A DNA stretch of 7,733 nucleotides. It comes from Verrucomicrobiota bacterium (GTDB taxonomy: Bacteria > Verrucomicrobiota > Verrucomicrobiia > Chthoniobacterales > UBA10450). The position numbers and the translations under genes were made by a program. The notes under the pieces were generated by a model, which saw only the letters and a list, made by a program, of their open reading frames with translations, did no database searches and was not told the origin of the DNA. Position 1 is the stretch's first letter; each line of letters begins with the position of its first letter. The DNA lies in the NCBI GenBank assembly GCA_003219225.1, contig QHPZ01000142.1, forward strand, positions 1 to 7,733, in the 5' to 3' direction. Of this stretch, positions 1 to 6,543 are shown piece after piece.

Positions 1-437
1 TTTTCCAGACAACGCGTGTGTCGCGCGAAAATGCGATTGTCGATCAAGTAATTGCCAATCACGTGCGCTCACTGCTCGCCACCCATCTTGTCGATATAGC
101 GTCGTCTGATCAGCACACGGTCAAACCGTGGTTCGATGGCAAGATCGATTTCGCGCCGGACGTGCACGACTTTTCCATGAGCGGTTTTCCGCTGGTTGGT
201 GGCCGCCTTGATTATCTCGACGTCAAAACCGTTGTCGCGCTCGTTTATCAACGAAACAAGCACCCGATCAATGTTTTCATTATGCCTGCAACCGGAAGCT
301 CCGACAGCTCACCGGCGCTATCGACCCACCGCGGTTACAACATTTTTTCCTGGGCCCGTCGCGACATGCGCTATTGGGCTGTTTCCGATCTCAACGAGAC
401 TGAATTGCGGCAGTTCGCTGGGATTCTTATACGCTGA
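1..437 (+). CDS. Anti-sigma factor (RsiW/COG5662-like), C-terminal part, 5'-truncated by window edge
   Basis: The frame is open from base 3 and ends at TGA 435-437, giving 144 visible residues. The GTG at 18 is probably an internal Val, because family-like sequence (FQTTRVSRENAIVDQVIANH) reads across it. The visible part matches the extracytoplasmic domain of membrane anti-sigma factors: a helical stretch followed by a conserved block around residues 33-44 (ASSDQHTVKPWF), then GFPLVGGRLDYLD and a VALVYQRNKHPINVFI strand. In this family a zinc-binding N-terminal domain holds an ECF sigma factor in the cytoplasm and one transmembrane helix precedes this region; both would lie upstream and are not visible. 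A sigma-factor gene is expected immediately upstream. The gene ends 59 nt before the nitroreductase on the same strand, so the sigma/anti-sigma pair could govern the stress-type genes that follow. That link is inference. The family call is fairly sure. Confidence 0.8.
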   Translation, partial: FQTTRVSRENAIVDQVIANHVRSLLATHLVDIASSDQHTVKPWFDGKIDFAPDVHDFSMSGFPLVGGRLDYLDVKTVVALVYQRNKHPINVFIMPATGSSDSSPALSTHRGYNIFSWARRDMRYWAVSDLNETELRQFAGILIR

Positions 438-496
438 AGAACCGGTTCGATTTACGGTTTTGCTGAGTTACGGACAAACAGCGAGAATGGTTCGCG

Positions 497-1099
497 ATGA
501 TTAAAGGAAGCGACATTCGAAAAGCCGATCATCCGATCGAGCCGCTGTTGCTCGATCGCTGGTCGCCGCGCGCAATGTCGGGCGAAGAGATTTCGGAGGA
601 GGAGCTGATGCGATTGTTCGAAGCGGCTCGCTGGGCGCCATCATCGTTCAACGCGCAACAGTGGCGCGCGCTTTACGCCCGCCGCGGCACCGAACATTGG
701 GAGAAGTTTTTCGATCTGCTCGTCGACGCCAATAAGGTGTGGGCGAAGAATGCGGCCGCCCTCGTCGTGTTCATTTCACGAAAGTTTTTTGATTACAACA
801 ATGAGCCTTCCCGGACGCATTCCTACGATTGCGGCGCGGCGTGGGAGAACTTTGCGCTGCAAGGCTTCCGCCAAGGACTCGTCGTCCACGGCATGGAAGG
901 CTTCGATTACGAGCTCGCGCGTAAAGCGCTTCAAATCCCCGATGAGTTCGAAGTCGAAGCGATGGCCGCAGTCGGCAAACCCGGAGACAAAGAACTGCTG
1001 CCGGAAAAATTGCAGGCACGCGAAAGCCCGAACGATCGTCGCAAACTTTCCGAGAGTATTTTCGAAGGGCCGTTTGGAACACATCAAAAACGTGACTGA
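497..1099 (+). CDS. Nitroreductase-family FMN-dependent oxidoreductase
   Basis: A 200-residue protein, the usual length for a single-domain nitroreductase. These fold as homodimers that bind FMN at the interface and use NAD(P)H to reduce nitro compounds, quinones or other electrophiles in the cytosol; the substrate here cannot be told. Visible signatures are the N-terminal phosphate-binding segment DRWSPRAM (residues 20-27), the FMN-contact block AARWAPSSFNAQQWR (43-57), the mid-protein DCGAAWENFALQGFRQGL helix, and the C-terminal VGKPGD segment. The ATG at 497 has only a weak purine-rich stretch (GAGA near 482) as a ribosome site, but no better start agrees with the family N-terminus. Its stop (TGA 1097-1099) overlaps the GTG start of the next gene by 8 nt, so the two are probably translationally coupled. 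It is the first gene of a four-gene set ending in an exporter, which suggests a role in handling xenobiotic or redox stress (inference). Confidence 0.9.
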   Translation: MIKGSDIRKADHPIEPLLLDRWSPRAMSGEEISEEELMRLFEAARWAPSSFNAQQWRALYARRGTEHWEKFFDLLVDANKVWAKNAAALVVFISRKFFDYNNEPSRTHSYDCGAAWENFALQGFRQGLVVHGMEGFDYELARKALQIPDEFEVEAMAAVGKPGDKELLPEKLQARESPNDRRKLSESIFEGPFGTHQKRD

Positions 1100-2810
1100 C
1101 GAGGAGCGGGACGAGCAGTTTTACCGCGACACCGAAAGTGTCGCATTTCCGAAGCTCGACGATCATCAGCTTTCGCTGCTGGAGCCTTTGGGACAACGGC
1201 GCGTGCTCAAGCGCGGCGACGTCGTGTTGAAAGCGGGTCAGCGCGACATGGGCCTGACGATTATTCTGCGCGGCGAGATCCAGGTATTCGAGCAGCGCGA
1301 CGGGACCGAACAGCTTCTTGCCACCGGTCATGAGCGCGATTTTCTCGGTGATGTCGCGATGCTTCAGGGAACATCCGCGCTCGCGACGGCGTTCGTCACG
1401 TCAGACGAAGCCGAAATCCTTCATGTGCCGGCGGCGGAGCTTCGCCGCGCGTTGGCTGAGATTCCCGGCGTCAGCTCGACGATCGTCAATGCGTTGATTA
1501 TGCGACGGCGGCGATTGAATCGCGACCGCGAGTTCGCGGGGTTTCGCGTTGTCGCTGCGGATGATGATCGCGACGGCCATCAAATCGACGATTTCCTCGA
1601 CAAAAATCATATTCCGCATCGCCTTGTCGATCTTGCCAGCGATCAAGGCCGGGAGCTGAGCAAACGGTTTCGCCTGACCAATCGCGATCTGCCGACGTTG
1701 ATCACGCCAAGCGGCTCGCCTTTGCGTCGGCCGTCACTGCGCGAGGTCGCGCAAGCTGCAGGTCTGCAGCGTCCGCTCGCGCGCGACAATGAAACGGAAA
1801 TTTTGTCCGATCTCACAATTGTTGGCGCGGGACCAGCCGGGCTCGCCGCCGCGGTTTACGCCGGCTCAGAAGGATTGAACACCGTCGTCCTCGAAAGCTA
1901 CGCGCCCGGCGGACAAGCGGGTTCGTCGTCGCTGATCGAAAATTTCTTTGGATTTCCAACCGGCGTCAGCGGCGGCGATTTAACCTGGCTCGCCCAACTA
2001 CAGGCCTATCGGTTCGGCGCAAAATTTTCCACGCCGGCGGAGGCGCTTTCGCTTCGCTACAATGCCGACGACGAATATCGCGCGTGCATTGAGATTGAAG
2101 GTTGTCCCGCGATTCTGCGCGCGAAAGCTGTCCTCATCGCGACCGGCGCCAACTATCGCCGGCTCGAAGCGGAGAACCGCGAAAAATTCGAAAGCCTGGG
2201 CGTGTACTACGCTGCGACTGCGCTCGAAGGCCAGATTTGCCGCAACGAAACCGTCATCGTCGCCGGCGCCGGCAACTCCGCCGGACAAGCGGCGATGTTT
2301 CTTTCCGACGGCGCACGCCAGGTGTTGCTCGTTGTCCGTGGCGACGATCTGGCGAAAAACATGTCCGACTATCTCTCCCGCCGCGTCGAGGCGCAGAACA
2401 ACATCGACATTCTTTATCGCACCGAGATTCGGCGGATGTCCGGTAATCAAAAGCTCGAAGAGGTCGAGCTTGGAAATACGCAGACCGGCGAACGTCAAAT
2501 CATCCGAACACCTGCAGTTTTTTCGATGATCGGCGCGCGGCCTTGCACGGAATGGTTACCCTCCGAGATCGAGCGGGACGACAAAGGATTCATCAAAACT
2601 GGCGCCGCCGTCGCGGACGCGCCGGCGTGGCGCGCGAGCAAACAGCAACCTACTCCGTTGGAAACCAGTCTTCCTGGCATCTTCGCAGCCGGCGACGTGC
2701 GGTCTGGATCGGTCAAACGTTGCGCCGCGGCGGTGGGCGAAGGCGGCATGGCGGTTGCCGGAATCCAGATGACGCTGGCCTCGCAAGATAAGGCAAAGAA
2801 CGATGGCTGA
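1092..2810 (+). CDS. cNMP-binding domain / glutaredoxin-like / thioredoxin-reductase-like FAD oxidoreductase fusion
   Basis: A 572-residue, three-part protein. Residues about 20-140 form a cyclic-nucleotide-binding (CRP/FNR-type) barrel, with GDVVLKAGQRDMGLTIILRGEIQVF and a phosphate-cassette-like FLGDVAML (84-91). Residues 150-228 look like a thioredoxin/glutaredoxin fold with the cis-Pro loop (DLPTLI, 199-204) but no Cys-x-x-Cys. Residues 240-565 form a thioredoxin-reductase-like flavoprotein: FAD GAGPAG at 245-250, PGGQAGSSS at 272-280, NAD(P)H GAGNSAG at 392-398, and the closing FAD motif AAGD (532-535). Where true thioredoxin reductases have CATC, this protein reads AATA (374-377), so the active disulfide is absent; as I recall, relatives with this layout share YYAAT. 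The open frame extends upstream to 750 inside the nitroreductase, but that part has no family-like sequence. The GTG at 1092, overlapping the previous stop, is chosen. A TTG at 1074, with AAGGG at 1065-1069, is the alternative. It probably uses NAD(P)H; the acceptor is unknown. Confidence 0.88.
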   Translation: MTDEERDEQFYRDTESVAFPKLDDHQLSLLEPLGQRRVLKRGDVVLKAGQRDMGLTIILRGEIQVFEQRDGTEQLLATGHERDFLGDVAMLQGTSALATAFVTSDEAEILHVPAAELRRALAEIPGVSSTIVNALIMRRRRLNRDREFAGFRVVAADDDRDGHQIDDFLDKNHIPHRLVDLASDQGRELSKRFRLTNRDLPTLITPSGSPLRRPSLREVAQAAGLQRPLARDNETEILSDLTIVGAGPAGLAAAVYAGSEGLNTVVLESYAPGGQAGSSSLIENFFGFPTGVSGGDLTWLAQLQAYRFGAKFSTPAEALSLRYNADDEYRACIEIEGCPAILRAKAVLIATGANYRRLEAENREKFESLGVYYAATALEGQICRNETVIVAGAGNSAGQAAMFLSDGARQVLLVVRGDDLAKNMSDYLSRRVEAQNNIDILYRTEIRRMSGNQKLEEVELGNTQTGERQIIRTPAVFSMIGARPCTEWLPSEIERDDKGFIKTGAAVADAPAWRASKQQPTPLETSLPGIFAAGDVRSGSVKRCAAAVGEGGMAVAGIQMTLASQDKAKNDG

Positions 2811-3072
2811 CCGCGGTTGCCCTCACCTGGACGCGATCGATTCGATCAAGCAGCCGCAGCTTCGCGAATGCGCCGAGTGCGTGAAGATCGGCGCGCAGTG
2901 GGTCCATCTTCGCACCTGTCAGCAATGCGGCGTGACATTGTGTTGCGACAGCTCGCCAAATCATCACGCGACCAAACACGCGCGGGCCACGGGTCATCCG
3001 GTGATCGCTTCAGCGCAACCGGGCGAGCGCTGGCTTTATTGCTATGCCGACGAGGCATTTTGCGACTACTGA
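2803..3072 (+). CDS. UBP-type zinc-finger protein
   Basis: An 89-residue protein with the spacing of the zinc-binding ubiquitin-protease (UBP/ZnF-UBP) finger: C6-P-H8, C23-x-x-C26, C39-x-x-C42, C47/C48, and a His-rich run H54, H55, H59, H65. The aromatic C-terminal half (ERWLYCYADEAFCDY) matches the part of the fold that, in eukaryotic USP5 and HDAC6, lines the pocket for the free ubiquitin C-terminus. Bacteria generally lack ubiquitin, so the ligand is unknown; a peptide C-terminus or a purely structural partner role are possibilities. The ATG at 2803 overlaps the flavoprotein stop by 8 nt (ATGGCTGA), which implies translational coupling and close stoichiometry with that protein. From memory, UBP-finger genes recur beside this cNMP/TrxR-like fusion in many bacteria, supporting a physical or functional pairing (inference). 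The fold call is secure and the function unknown. Confidence 0.9.
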   Translation: MADRGCPHLDAIDSIKQPQLRECAECVKIGAQWVHLRTCQQCGVTLCCDSSPNHHATKHARATGHPVIASAQPGERWLYCYADEAFCDY

Positions 3073-3075
3073 ATC

Positions 3076-4593
3076 ATGTGGAAGGCGCGCGGCCGCTGGA
3101 TTCTTGCCGCTACGATTCTCGCCTCGAGCATGGCGTTCATCGACGGCACGGTCGTGAACGTCGCGTTGCCCGCGCTGCAAACGAATCTCAACGCGACCGC
3201 GCTCGATGTTCAATGGGTGATCGAGACGTACTTGCTTTTACTCTCCGCATTCGTTCTCGTCGGCGGTTCGTTAGGCGATCATTACGGGCGGCGGCGAATC
3301 TTTCTGCTCGGCGTGACGATTTTCGCGTTCGCATCGGCCGGATGCGGATTGGCCTCGAACATCGCCGAATTGATTCTGGCGCGTGGCGTTCAAGGATTTG
3401 GCGCGGCCCTGCTTGTTCCGGGCAGTCTCGCCATTATCAGCAGTTCCTTTTCGGAGCAGGAACGCGGACGCGCGATCGGCACGTGGTCGGGTTTTAGCGC
3501 CATCACCACCGGGATCGGGCCGGTGCTCGGCGGCTGGCTGATCGAGCACGTCTCGTGGCGTGCGGTGTTTTTCATCAATCTGCCAATCGCGCTTTTGGTC
3601 GTGCTGCTTTCAATTCGCCACGTTTTCGAAACTGCCGAGCACGACCGCGATGGAATCGATTGGTTCGGCGCGGTCCTCGCTGTGCTCGGCTTGGGTGCAC
3701 TCGTTTACGGACTGGTCGAATCCTCGCGACTCGGTTTCGGAGATCGCTTCGTGATGAGAGCACTAATTGCCGGCGGCGTGTTGCTGATTGTTTTTCTTTT
3801 CGTCGAATCGCGGAGTTCGCATCCGATGTTGCCGCTCGCGCTGTTTCGGTCGCGCGTGTTCGCGGGAACAAACCTCCTCACGTTTTTGCTCTACGCTGCT
3901 CTGGGCGGGACACTTTTCTTTCTGCCGCTGAACCTGATTCAGGTTCAGCATTACTCCGCGACCGCGGCGGGCGCGGCGCTGTTGCCATTCATATTGGTAA
4001 TGTCCCTTCTCTCGCGCTGGTCGGGCGGACTGGTCAGGCGTTACGGTCCGAAGCTCCCGCTCGTCATCGGCCCGCTACTCACCGCGGTGGGTTACGCGTG
4101 GTTCATGCTGCCGTCGATCGGCGACAACTATTGGACGAACTTTTTCCCGCCGATCGCCGCAGTCGGCTTGGGAATGGCGATCACGGTCGCGCCGCTGACC
4201 ACGACCGTGATGAGTTCAGTTTCGCAAAACCGCGCCGGTATCGCATCAGGCGTGAACAATGCTGTCGCGCGCACGGCCGGTCTGATCGCGATCGCGCTCC
4301 TCGGGATCGTGATGCTCGACGTTTTTCGGAGCGGGCTGGATCGACACCTCAACGGATCAAGATTTCCACCTGCAATCATCGACTCAGTTCGAGCGCAATC
4401 GACAAAACTCGCCGCGATCAGGTTGCCGGCAGATCCGGATTCGGCAACGCAGGAACGGATTTATGGTGCAATCAACAACTCGTTCATCTCGGGATTTCGC
4501 GCCATCATGCTGATCGGCGCGACGCTCGCAACCGCCGGCGCCGTCACTGCTCTGATCGTTATTGCCGCGCCAAAGCGGAGCGAGTCAGGTTAG
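3076..4593 (+). CDS. MFS multidrug exporter, DHA2 (EmrB/QacA-like) family
   Basis: A 505-residue integral inner-membrane protein, the normal length for 14-helix drug:H+ antiporters of the DHA2 group. The first helix carries the family's acidic motif FIDGTVVNVALP (21-32). Loop 2-3 carries motif A, GGSLGDHYGRRR (63-74). Helix 5 holds the antiporter motif C, GIGPVLGG (146-153), followed by SWRAVFFINLP (160-170). Many further hydrophobic segments follow, and a hydrophilic stretch near residues 415-460 (DRHLNGSR to TQERIYGAI) precedes the last helix. Such proteins expel lipophilic or cationic drugs in exchange for protons; in Gram-negatives some work with an EmrA-type adaptor, and none is seen here. 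The gene begins 3 nt after the UBP-finger stop with no good ribosome site close by, so it probably depends on translation of the upstream genes. Its TAG stop overlaps the stop of the convergent SnoaL-like gene. Confidence 0.92.
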   Translation: MWKARGRWILAATILASSMAFIDGTVVNVALPALQTNLNATALDVQWVIETYLLLLSAFVLVGGSLGDHYGRRRIFLLGVTIFAFASAGCGLASNIAELILARGVQGFGAALLVPGSLAIISSSFSEQERGRAIGTWSGFSAITTGIGPVLGGWLIEHVSWRAVFFINLPIALLVVLLSIRHVFETAEHDRDGIDWFGAVLAVLGLGALVYGLVESSRLGFGDRFVMRALIAGGVLLIVFLFVESRSSHPMLPLALFRSRVFAGTNLLTFLLYAALGGTLFFLPLNLIQVQHYSATAAGAALLPFILVMSLLSRWSGGLVRRYGPKLPLVIGPLLTAVGYAWFMLPSIGDNYWTNFFPPIAAVGLGMAITVAPLTTTVMSSVSQNRAGIASGVNNAVARTAGLIAIALLGIVMLDVFRSGLDRHLNGSRFPPAIIDSVRAQSTKLAAIRLPADPDSATQERIYGAINNSFISGFRAIMLIGATLATAGAVTALIVIAAPKRSESG

Positions 4594-4955
4594 ACGCGCG
4601 GGAGAAATTCTTCCCGCACGATCTTGCCATTTTTCACCGTGTAGACGCCGACCTCGGAGAGTTGGAAGCGTTTCTTCGAACCTTTGTCGGTGACGTCGGC
4701 ATCGTATTGCACTACGAAGCGATCGTGCGCGACGAATGGCTCGCCTGCTTTGAAGCTGTGCACTTCCATGGCGTTTACCCACCAATCAATTTTGCCGCGG
4801 ACGTTTTCCTTCCCGCGCGTCTCCGGAGAACTGCCATCCTGGGTTCGTGCTTCCACGCTGACGATGTCTTTGTCGTAAAGTGTGTCGAGCGCGTCGTACC
4901 AGGCTTGTTTGCGCACCAACTCCACCACCCTTTTTGCAACTTCTTCTGTGTTCAT
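4590..4955 (-). CDS. SnoaL-like / NTF2-fold small protein
   Basis: A 121-residue protein resembling the SnoaL-like branch of the NTF2 superfamily, which forms cone-shaped alpha+beta barrels with a central pocket. Visible elements are the N-terminal helix (EEVAKRVVELVRKQAWYDALDTLY), the first strand after it (DKDIVSVEA), a GKENVRGKIDWWVN helix, and alternating strands (FVVQYDADVTDK, GVYTVKNGKIVREEF). Related proteins range from polyketide cyclases and isomerases to ligand-binding proteins of unknown role. No catalytic His/Asp pair can be assigned with confidence, so no reaction is proposed. The ATG at 4955 is preceded by a strong AGGAGG. No signal peptide is apparent, so it is probably cytosolic. 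It lies downstream of the porin on the same strand, separated by 142 nt containing a large hairpin, and may be transcribed independently. Its stop overlaps that of the MFS gene tail-to-tail. Confidence 0.82.
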   Translation of the reverse strand: MNTEEVAKRVVELVRKQAWYDALDTLYDKDIVSVEARTQDGSSPETRGKENVRGKIDWWVNAMEVHSFKAGEPFVAHDRFVVQYDADVTDKGSKKRFQLSEVGVYTVKNGKIVREEFLPRV

Positions 4956-4959
4956 TTTT

Positions 4960-4965
4960 CCTCCT
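4960..4965 (-). promoter_or_regulatory. Strong Shine-Dalgarno site of the SnoaL-like gene
   Basis: On the minus strand AGGAGG lies 4 nt upstream of the ATG at 4955. It is a full match to the anti-SD core and fixes the start. It suggests efficient translation independent of the genes upstream. Confidence 0.8.
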
Positions 4966-5051
4966 TTTGTTAGATCGACCCGCCTTCCCCGGCACTACTC
5001 CGAAAGTGTTCGCGAGCAGGCGGCGTGGCAGGCAATTACGTGCCGCTTTTC

Positions 5052-5096
5052 GGAAGTCAACCGTCCCGGTCGAGCCGGGCGGGACGCCTGACTTCC
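5052..5096. repeat. Long imperfect hairpin between porin and SnoaL-like gene
   Basis: The outer arms GGAAGTCA (5052-5059) and TGACTTCC (5089-5096) are perfectly complementary. The inner arms GTCCCG (5063-5068) and CGGGAC (5080-5085) also pair perfectly. Three opposed bases between the arm pairs hold one C-G pair, one mismatch and one G-U pair. The loop is 11 nt (5069-5079). It starts 1-2 nt after the porin stop. No T-run follows on either strand, so it is not a classic Rho-independent terminator. It may protect the 3' end of the porin mRNA, attenuate read-through into the SnoaL-like gene, or be one copy of a dispersed REP-like element. Confidence 0.7.
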
Positions 5097-5097
5097 A

Positions 5098-6489
5098 TTA
5101 AAACATGACCTGCACGCGTCCAATCACTTCATCGAACTGGTCGTCGCCGAATTCCGGATGGGCTTCACGGAAATCCGACCAGGTGTGAATATAATCGACC
5201 ATCAATTTGATGGCGTCGCCGTGGATGTAGTAATTGAGCCCGGCGGTGATGGAGCGGATGTTGTCGTCAGGCTTCTGGTCGGGGTTGAGCTCTTCCCAAC
5301 GCACCGCGGCCTGCAGTAGTTTGGGAATCAGGAAGTAGCTCCCCTGCACATACCAGCCGTTCGGATCGAAGTTGTCGAAGCCCGGCGCGACGTGCAAAGG
5401 CGCGCGGCCATCGACGTCTTCGGACAGATATTCGCCGATCAAATCATCCGCGCCTGGCAGAGTGAAGGCTGAGAGCGATCCGTCGCTGTTGACTTTGAGG
5501 TTGAGCGCCGGCGAGATGTTCGTGCCGACGTCGTCGCGGCTGTTGAGAACATCGCCGCCAAGTTTCAAGCTCACGTCCTGGCCAGCTAATTTCCCCTTCA
5601 ACGGCATCAGCTCGAGTCGGCCAACGTACATAAAGTTGTTGTTGTCGTTCGTGTTCACGTTGCGGCCGTTGCCGTTGAAAATGCCGGCGTAGTAGGTGAG
5701 CAGGTCTTTCTCGTCCGGCCAAAGATGCGTGAACGGTTTCCCCCAAATTTGCACGCCGACCTGGCGCTCGGGCGTGAGCGCGCCGGTGGGCAGACTGCGC
5801 TCGATCATGAACAGCTTCGTGTCCGGGGTGAGCTGCTCCAGGCCGAATGGCGCTTTCCATTGGCCGAACTTGATGTTGGCCTCCGGGATGCCGTGCCAGT
5901 TGATGAAGATGTCTGTCCCGGAAAATTCGGTGCGGGTGGAATTGGAAACGGTTGTTGTTTTGCCGGTTGTTAGATCGACAGATTTCAGCGCGGTGATGGC
6001 GGCATCGCTCTGCTCGAAGTCGCCTTCGATCTTGAAATCGAACTGCTCGGCAAATTCGCCCGTCAGGTTAATCCGCGCCCGACGCAGACGAAACCGGTCT
6101 TTGAGCGCGCAGACGTCGCCGTCCTCGAAATTCGCCTGAATGAATCCGCCGAGCACGAGTTTGTATTCCGGCCCGGCCGGAGTGACGTAGACAGGTTTCT
6201 TCTCTTCTTCGACGGCTGCTTTCTCGACATAGGTTTTGCCGTCGGCAGTTACCTTCGTTTTCGTTTTACCGGCCGGGCCGAGCATCGGATCAAACGAGCT
6301 CCGCTGTTTGAGCGCGCTGATTTCGTGTTCCAGCTCGGTGTTGCGTTTCTGCAATTGCTCGACCGCGCGCTCGAGCTTCTCAATCCGCTCGGAATCGGAC
6401 CCTGTTTGGGCCCGGAGAGACGGAATTGCCGCGAGCAAGGCGACGATGACGGCAACGACACTACGTGAGGCGAATGTGTGGTTCGACAT
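5098..6489 (-). CDS. Outer-membrane porin, phosphate-selective O/P (OprO/OprP) family
   Basis: A 463-residue precursor. An N-terminal signal peptide (basic HTFASR region, hydrophobic SVVAVIVALLAAI, cleavage likely after SLRA, before QTGS) is followed by a short coiled coil (about residues 30-60, heptad-like IEKLERAVEQLQKRNTELEH), then a linker with a KPVYVTPAGPEYKLVLGGFIQ entry into the barrel. The barrel shows the family pattern: FRLRRARINLTGEF, FDFKIEGDFE, NIKFGQWKAPFGLEQLTP, alternating amphipathic strands such as YYAGIFNGNG and GWYVQGSYFLI, and a closing strand ending in Phe (GRVQVMF), the outer-membrane assembly signal. Members form channels for phosphate, polyphosphate or other anions; selectivity here is unproven. 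The ATG at 6489 is chosen over an in-frame upstream start at 6534, because it has a well-placed AGGAG and gives a proper signal peptide. The upstream region resembles a Pho box. Confidence 0.9.
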   Translation of the reverse strand: MSNHTFASRSVVAVIVALLAAIPSLRAQTGSDSERIEKLERAVEQLQKRNTELEHEISALKQRSSFDPMLGPAGKTKTKVTADGKTYVEKAAVEEEKKPVYVTPAGPEYKLVLGGFIQANFEDGDVCALKDRFRLRRARINLTGEFAEQFDFKIEGDFEQSDAAITALKSVDLTTGKTTTVSNSTRTEFSGTDIFINWHGIPEANIKFGQWKAPFGLEQLTPDTKLFMIERSLPTGALTPERQVGVQIWGKPFTHLWPDEKDLLTYYAGIFNGNGRNVNTNDNNNFMYVGRLELMPLKGKLAGQDVSLKLGGDVLNSRDDVGTNISPALNLKVNSDGSLSAFTLPGADDLIGEYLSEDVDGRAPLHVAPGFDNFDPNGWYVQGSYFLIPKLLQAAVRWEELNPDQKPDDNIRSITAGLNYYIHGDAIKLMVDYIHTWSDFREAHPEFGDDQFDEVIGRVQVMF

Positions 6490-6495
6490 TTGTTT

Positions 6496-6500
6496 CTCCT
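6496..6500 (-). promoter_or_regulatory. Shine-Dalgarno site fixing the porin start
   Basis: On the minus strand AAGGAG lies with its AGGAG core 6 nt upstream of the ATG at 6489. This supports MSNHTF as the true N-terminus rather than the longer reading from 6534, which would place the same AAGGAG inside the coding region. Confidence 0.8.
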
Positions 6501-6532
6501 TTGTTGAGTAAGGTTTGCTGCAGAGTGACAGC

Positions 6533-6538
6533 AACCTA
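6533..6538 (-). promoter_or_regulatory. Tentative -10 element of the porin promoter
   Basis: TAGGTT on the minus strand starts 10 nt downstream of the last 11-nt-spaced repeat unit. That matches the way PhoB-type operators replace the -35 box, with the -10 box about 10 nt further on. It agrees with TATAAT at only three positions, so the assignment rests on spacing rather than sequence. Confidence 0.25.
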
Positions 6539-6543
6539 GAAAA

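Noticed and set aside
441..487. Possible promoter (TTGCTG, 17 nt, GAGAAT) and a 5-bp AACCG/CGGTT stem before the nitroreductase
   Set aside because: The -35 match is only three of six, the -10 box would leave almost no leader, and the stem is too short to call a terminator.
750..1091. Upstream in-frame extension of the flavoprotein reading frame inside the nitroreductase gene
   Set aside because: The extra 114 residues are Arg/Ser/Lys-rich with no family-like sequence, and they lie in a shifted frame of a clearly real nitroreductase. The frame is simply open.
771..1331. 186-residue minus-strand open frame opposite the nitroreductase/flavoprotein junction
   Set aside because: It is antisense to two conserved genes, and its composition looks like a reverse-frame artefact with no motif.
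3555..4973. 472-residue + strand open frame crossing the MFS, SnoaL-like and intergenic regions
   Set aside because: It overlaps two well-supported genes in other frames and its product is Arg/Ala-rich with no recognisable domain. It is a typical shadow frame in GC-rich DNA.
5000..5053. CCGAAA/TTTCGG pair and GGCA/TGCC pair in the porin to SnoaL-like gap
   Set aside because: The arms are 4-6 bp and the longer pair is separated by 42 nt. They give no convincing single structure and partly clash with the stronger hairpin at 5052-5096.
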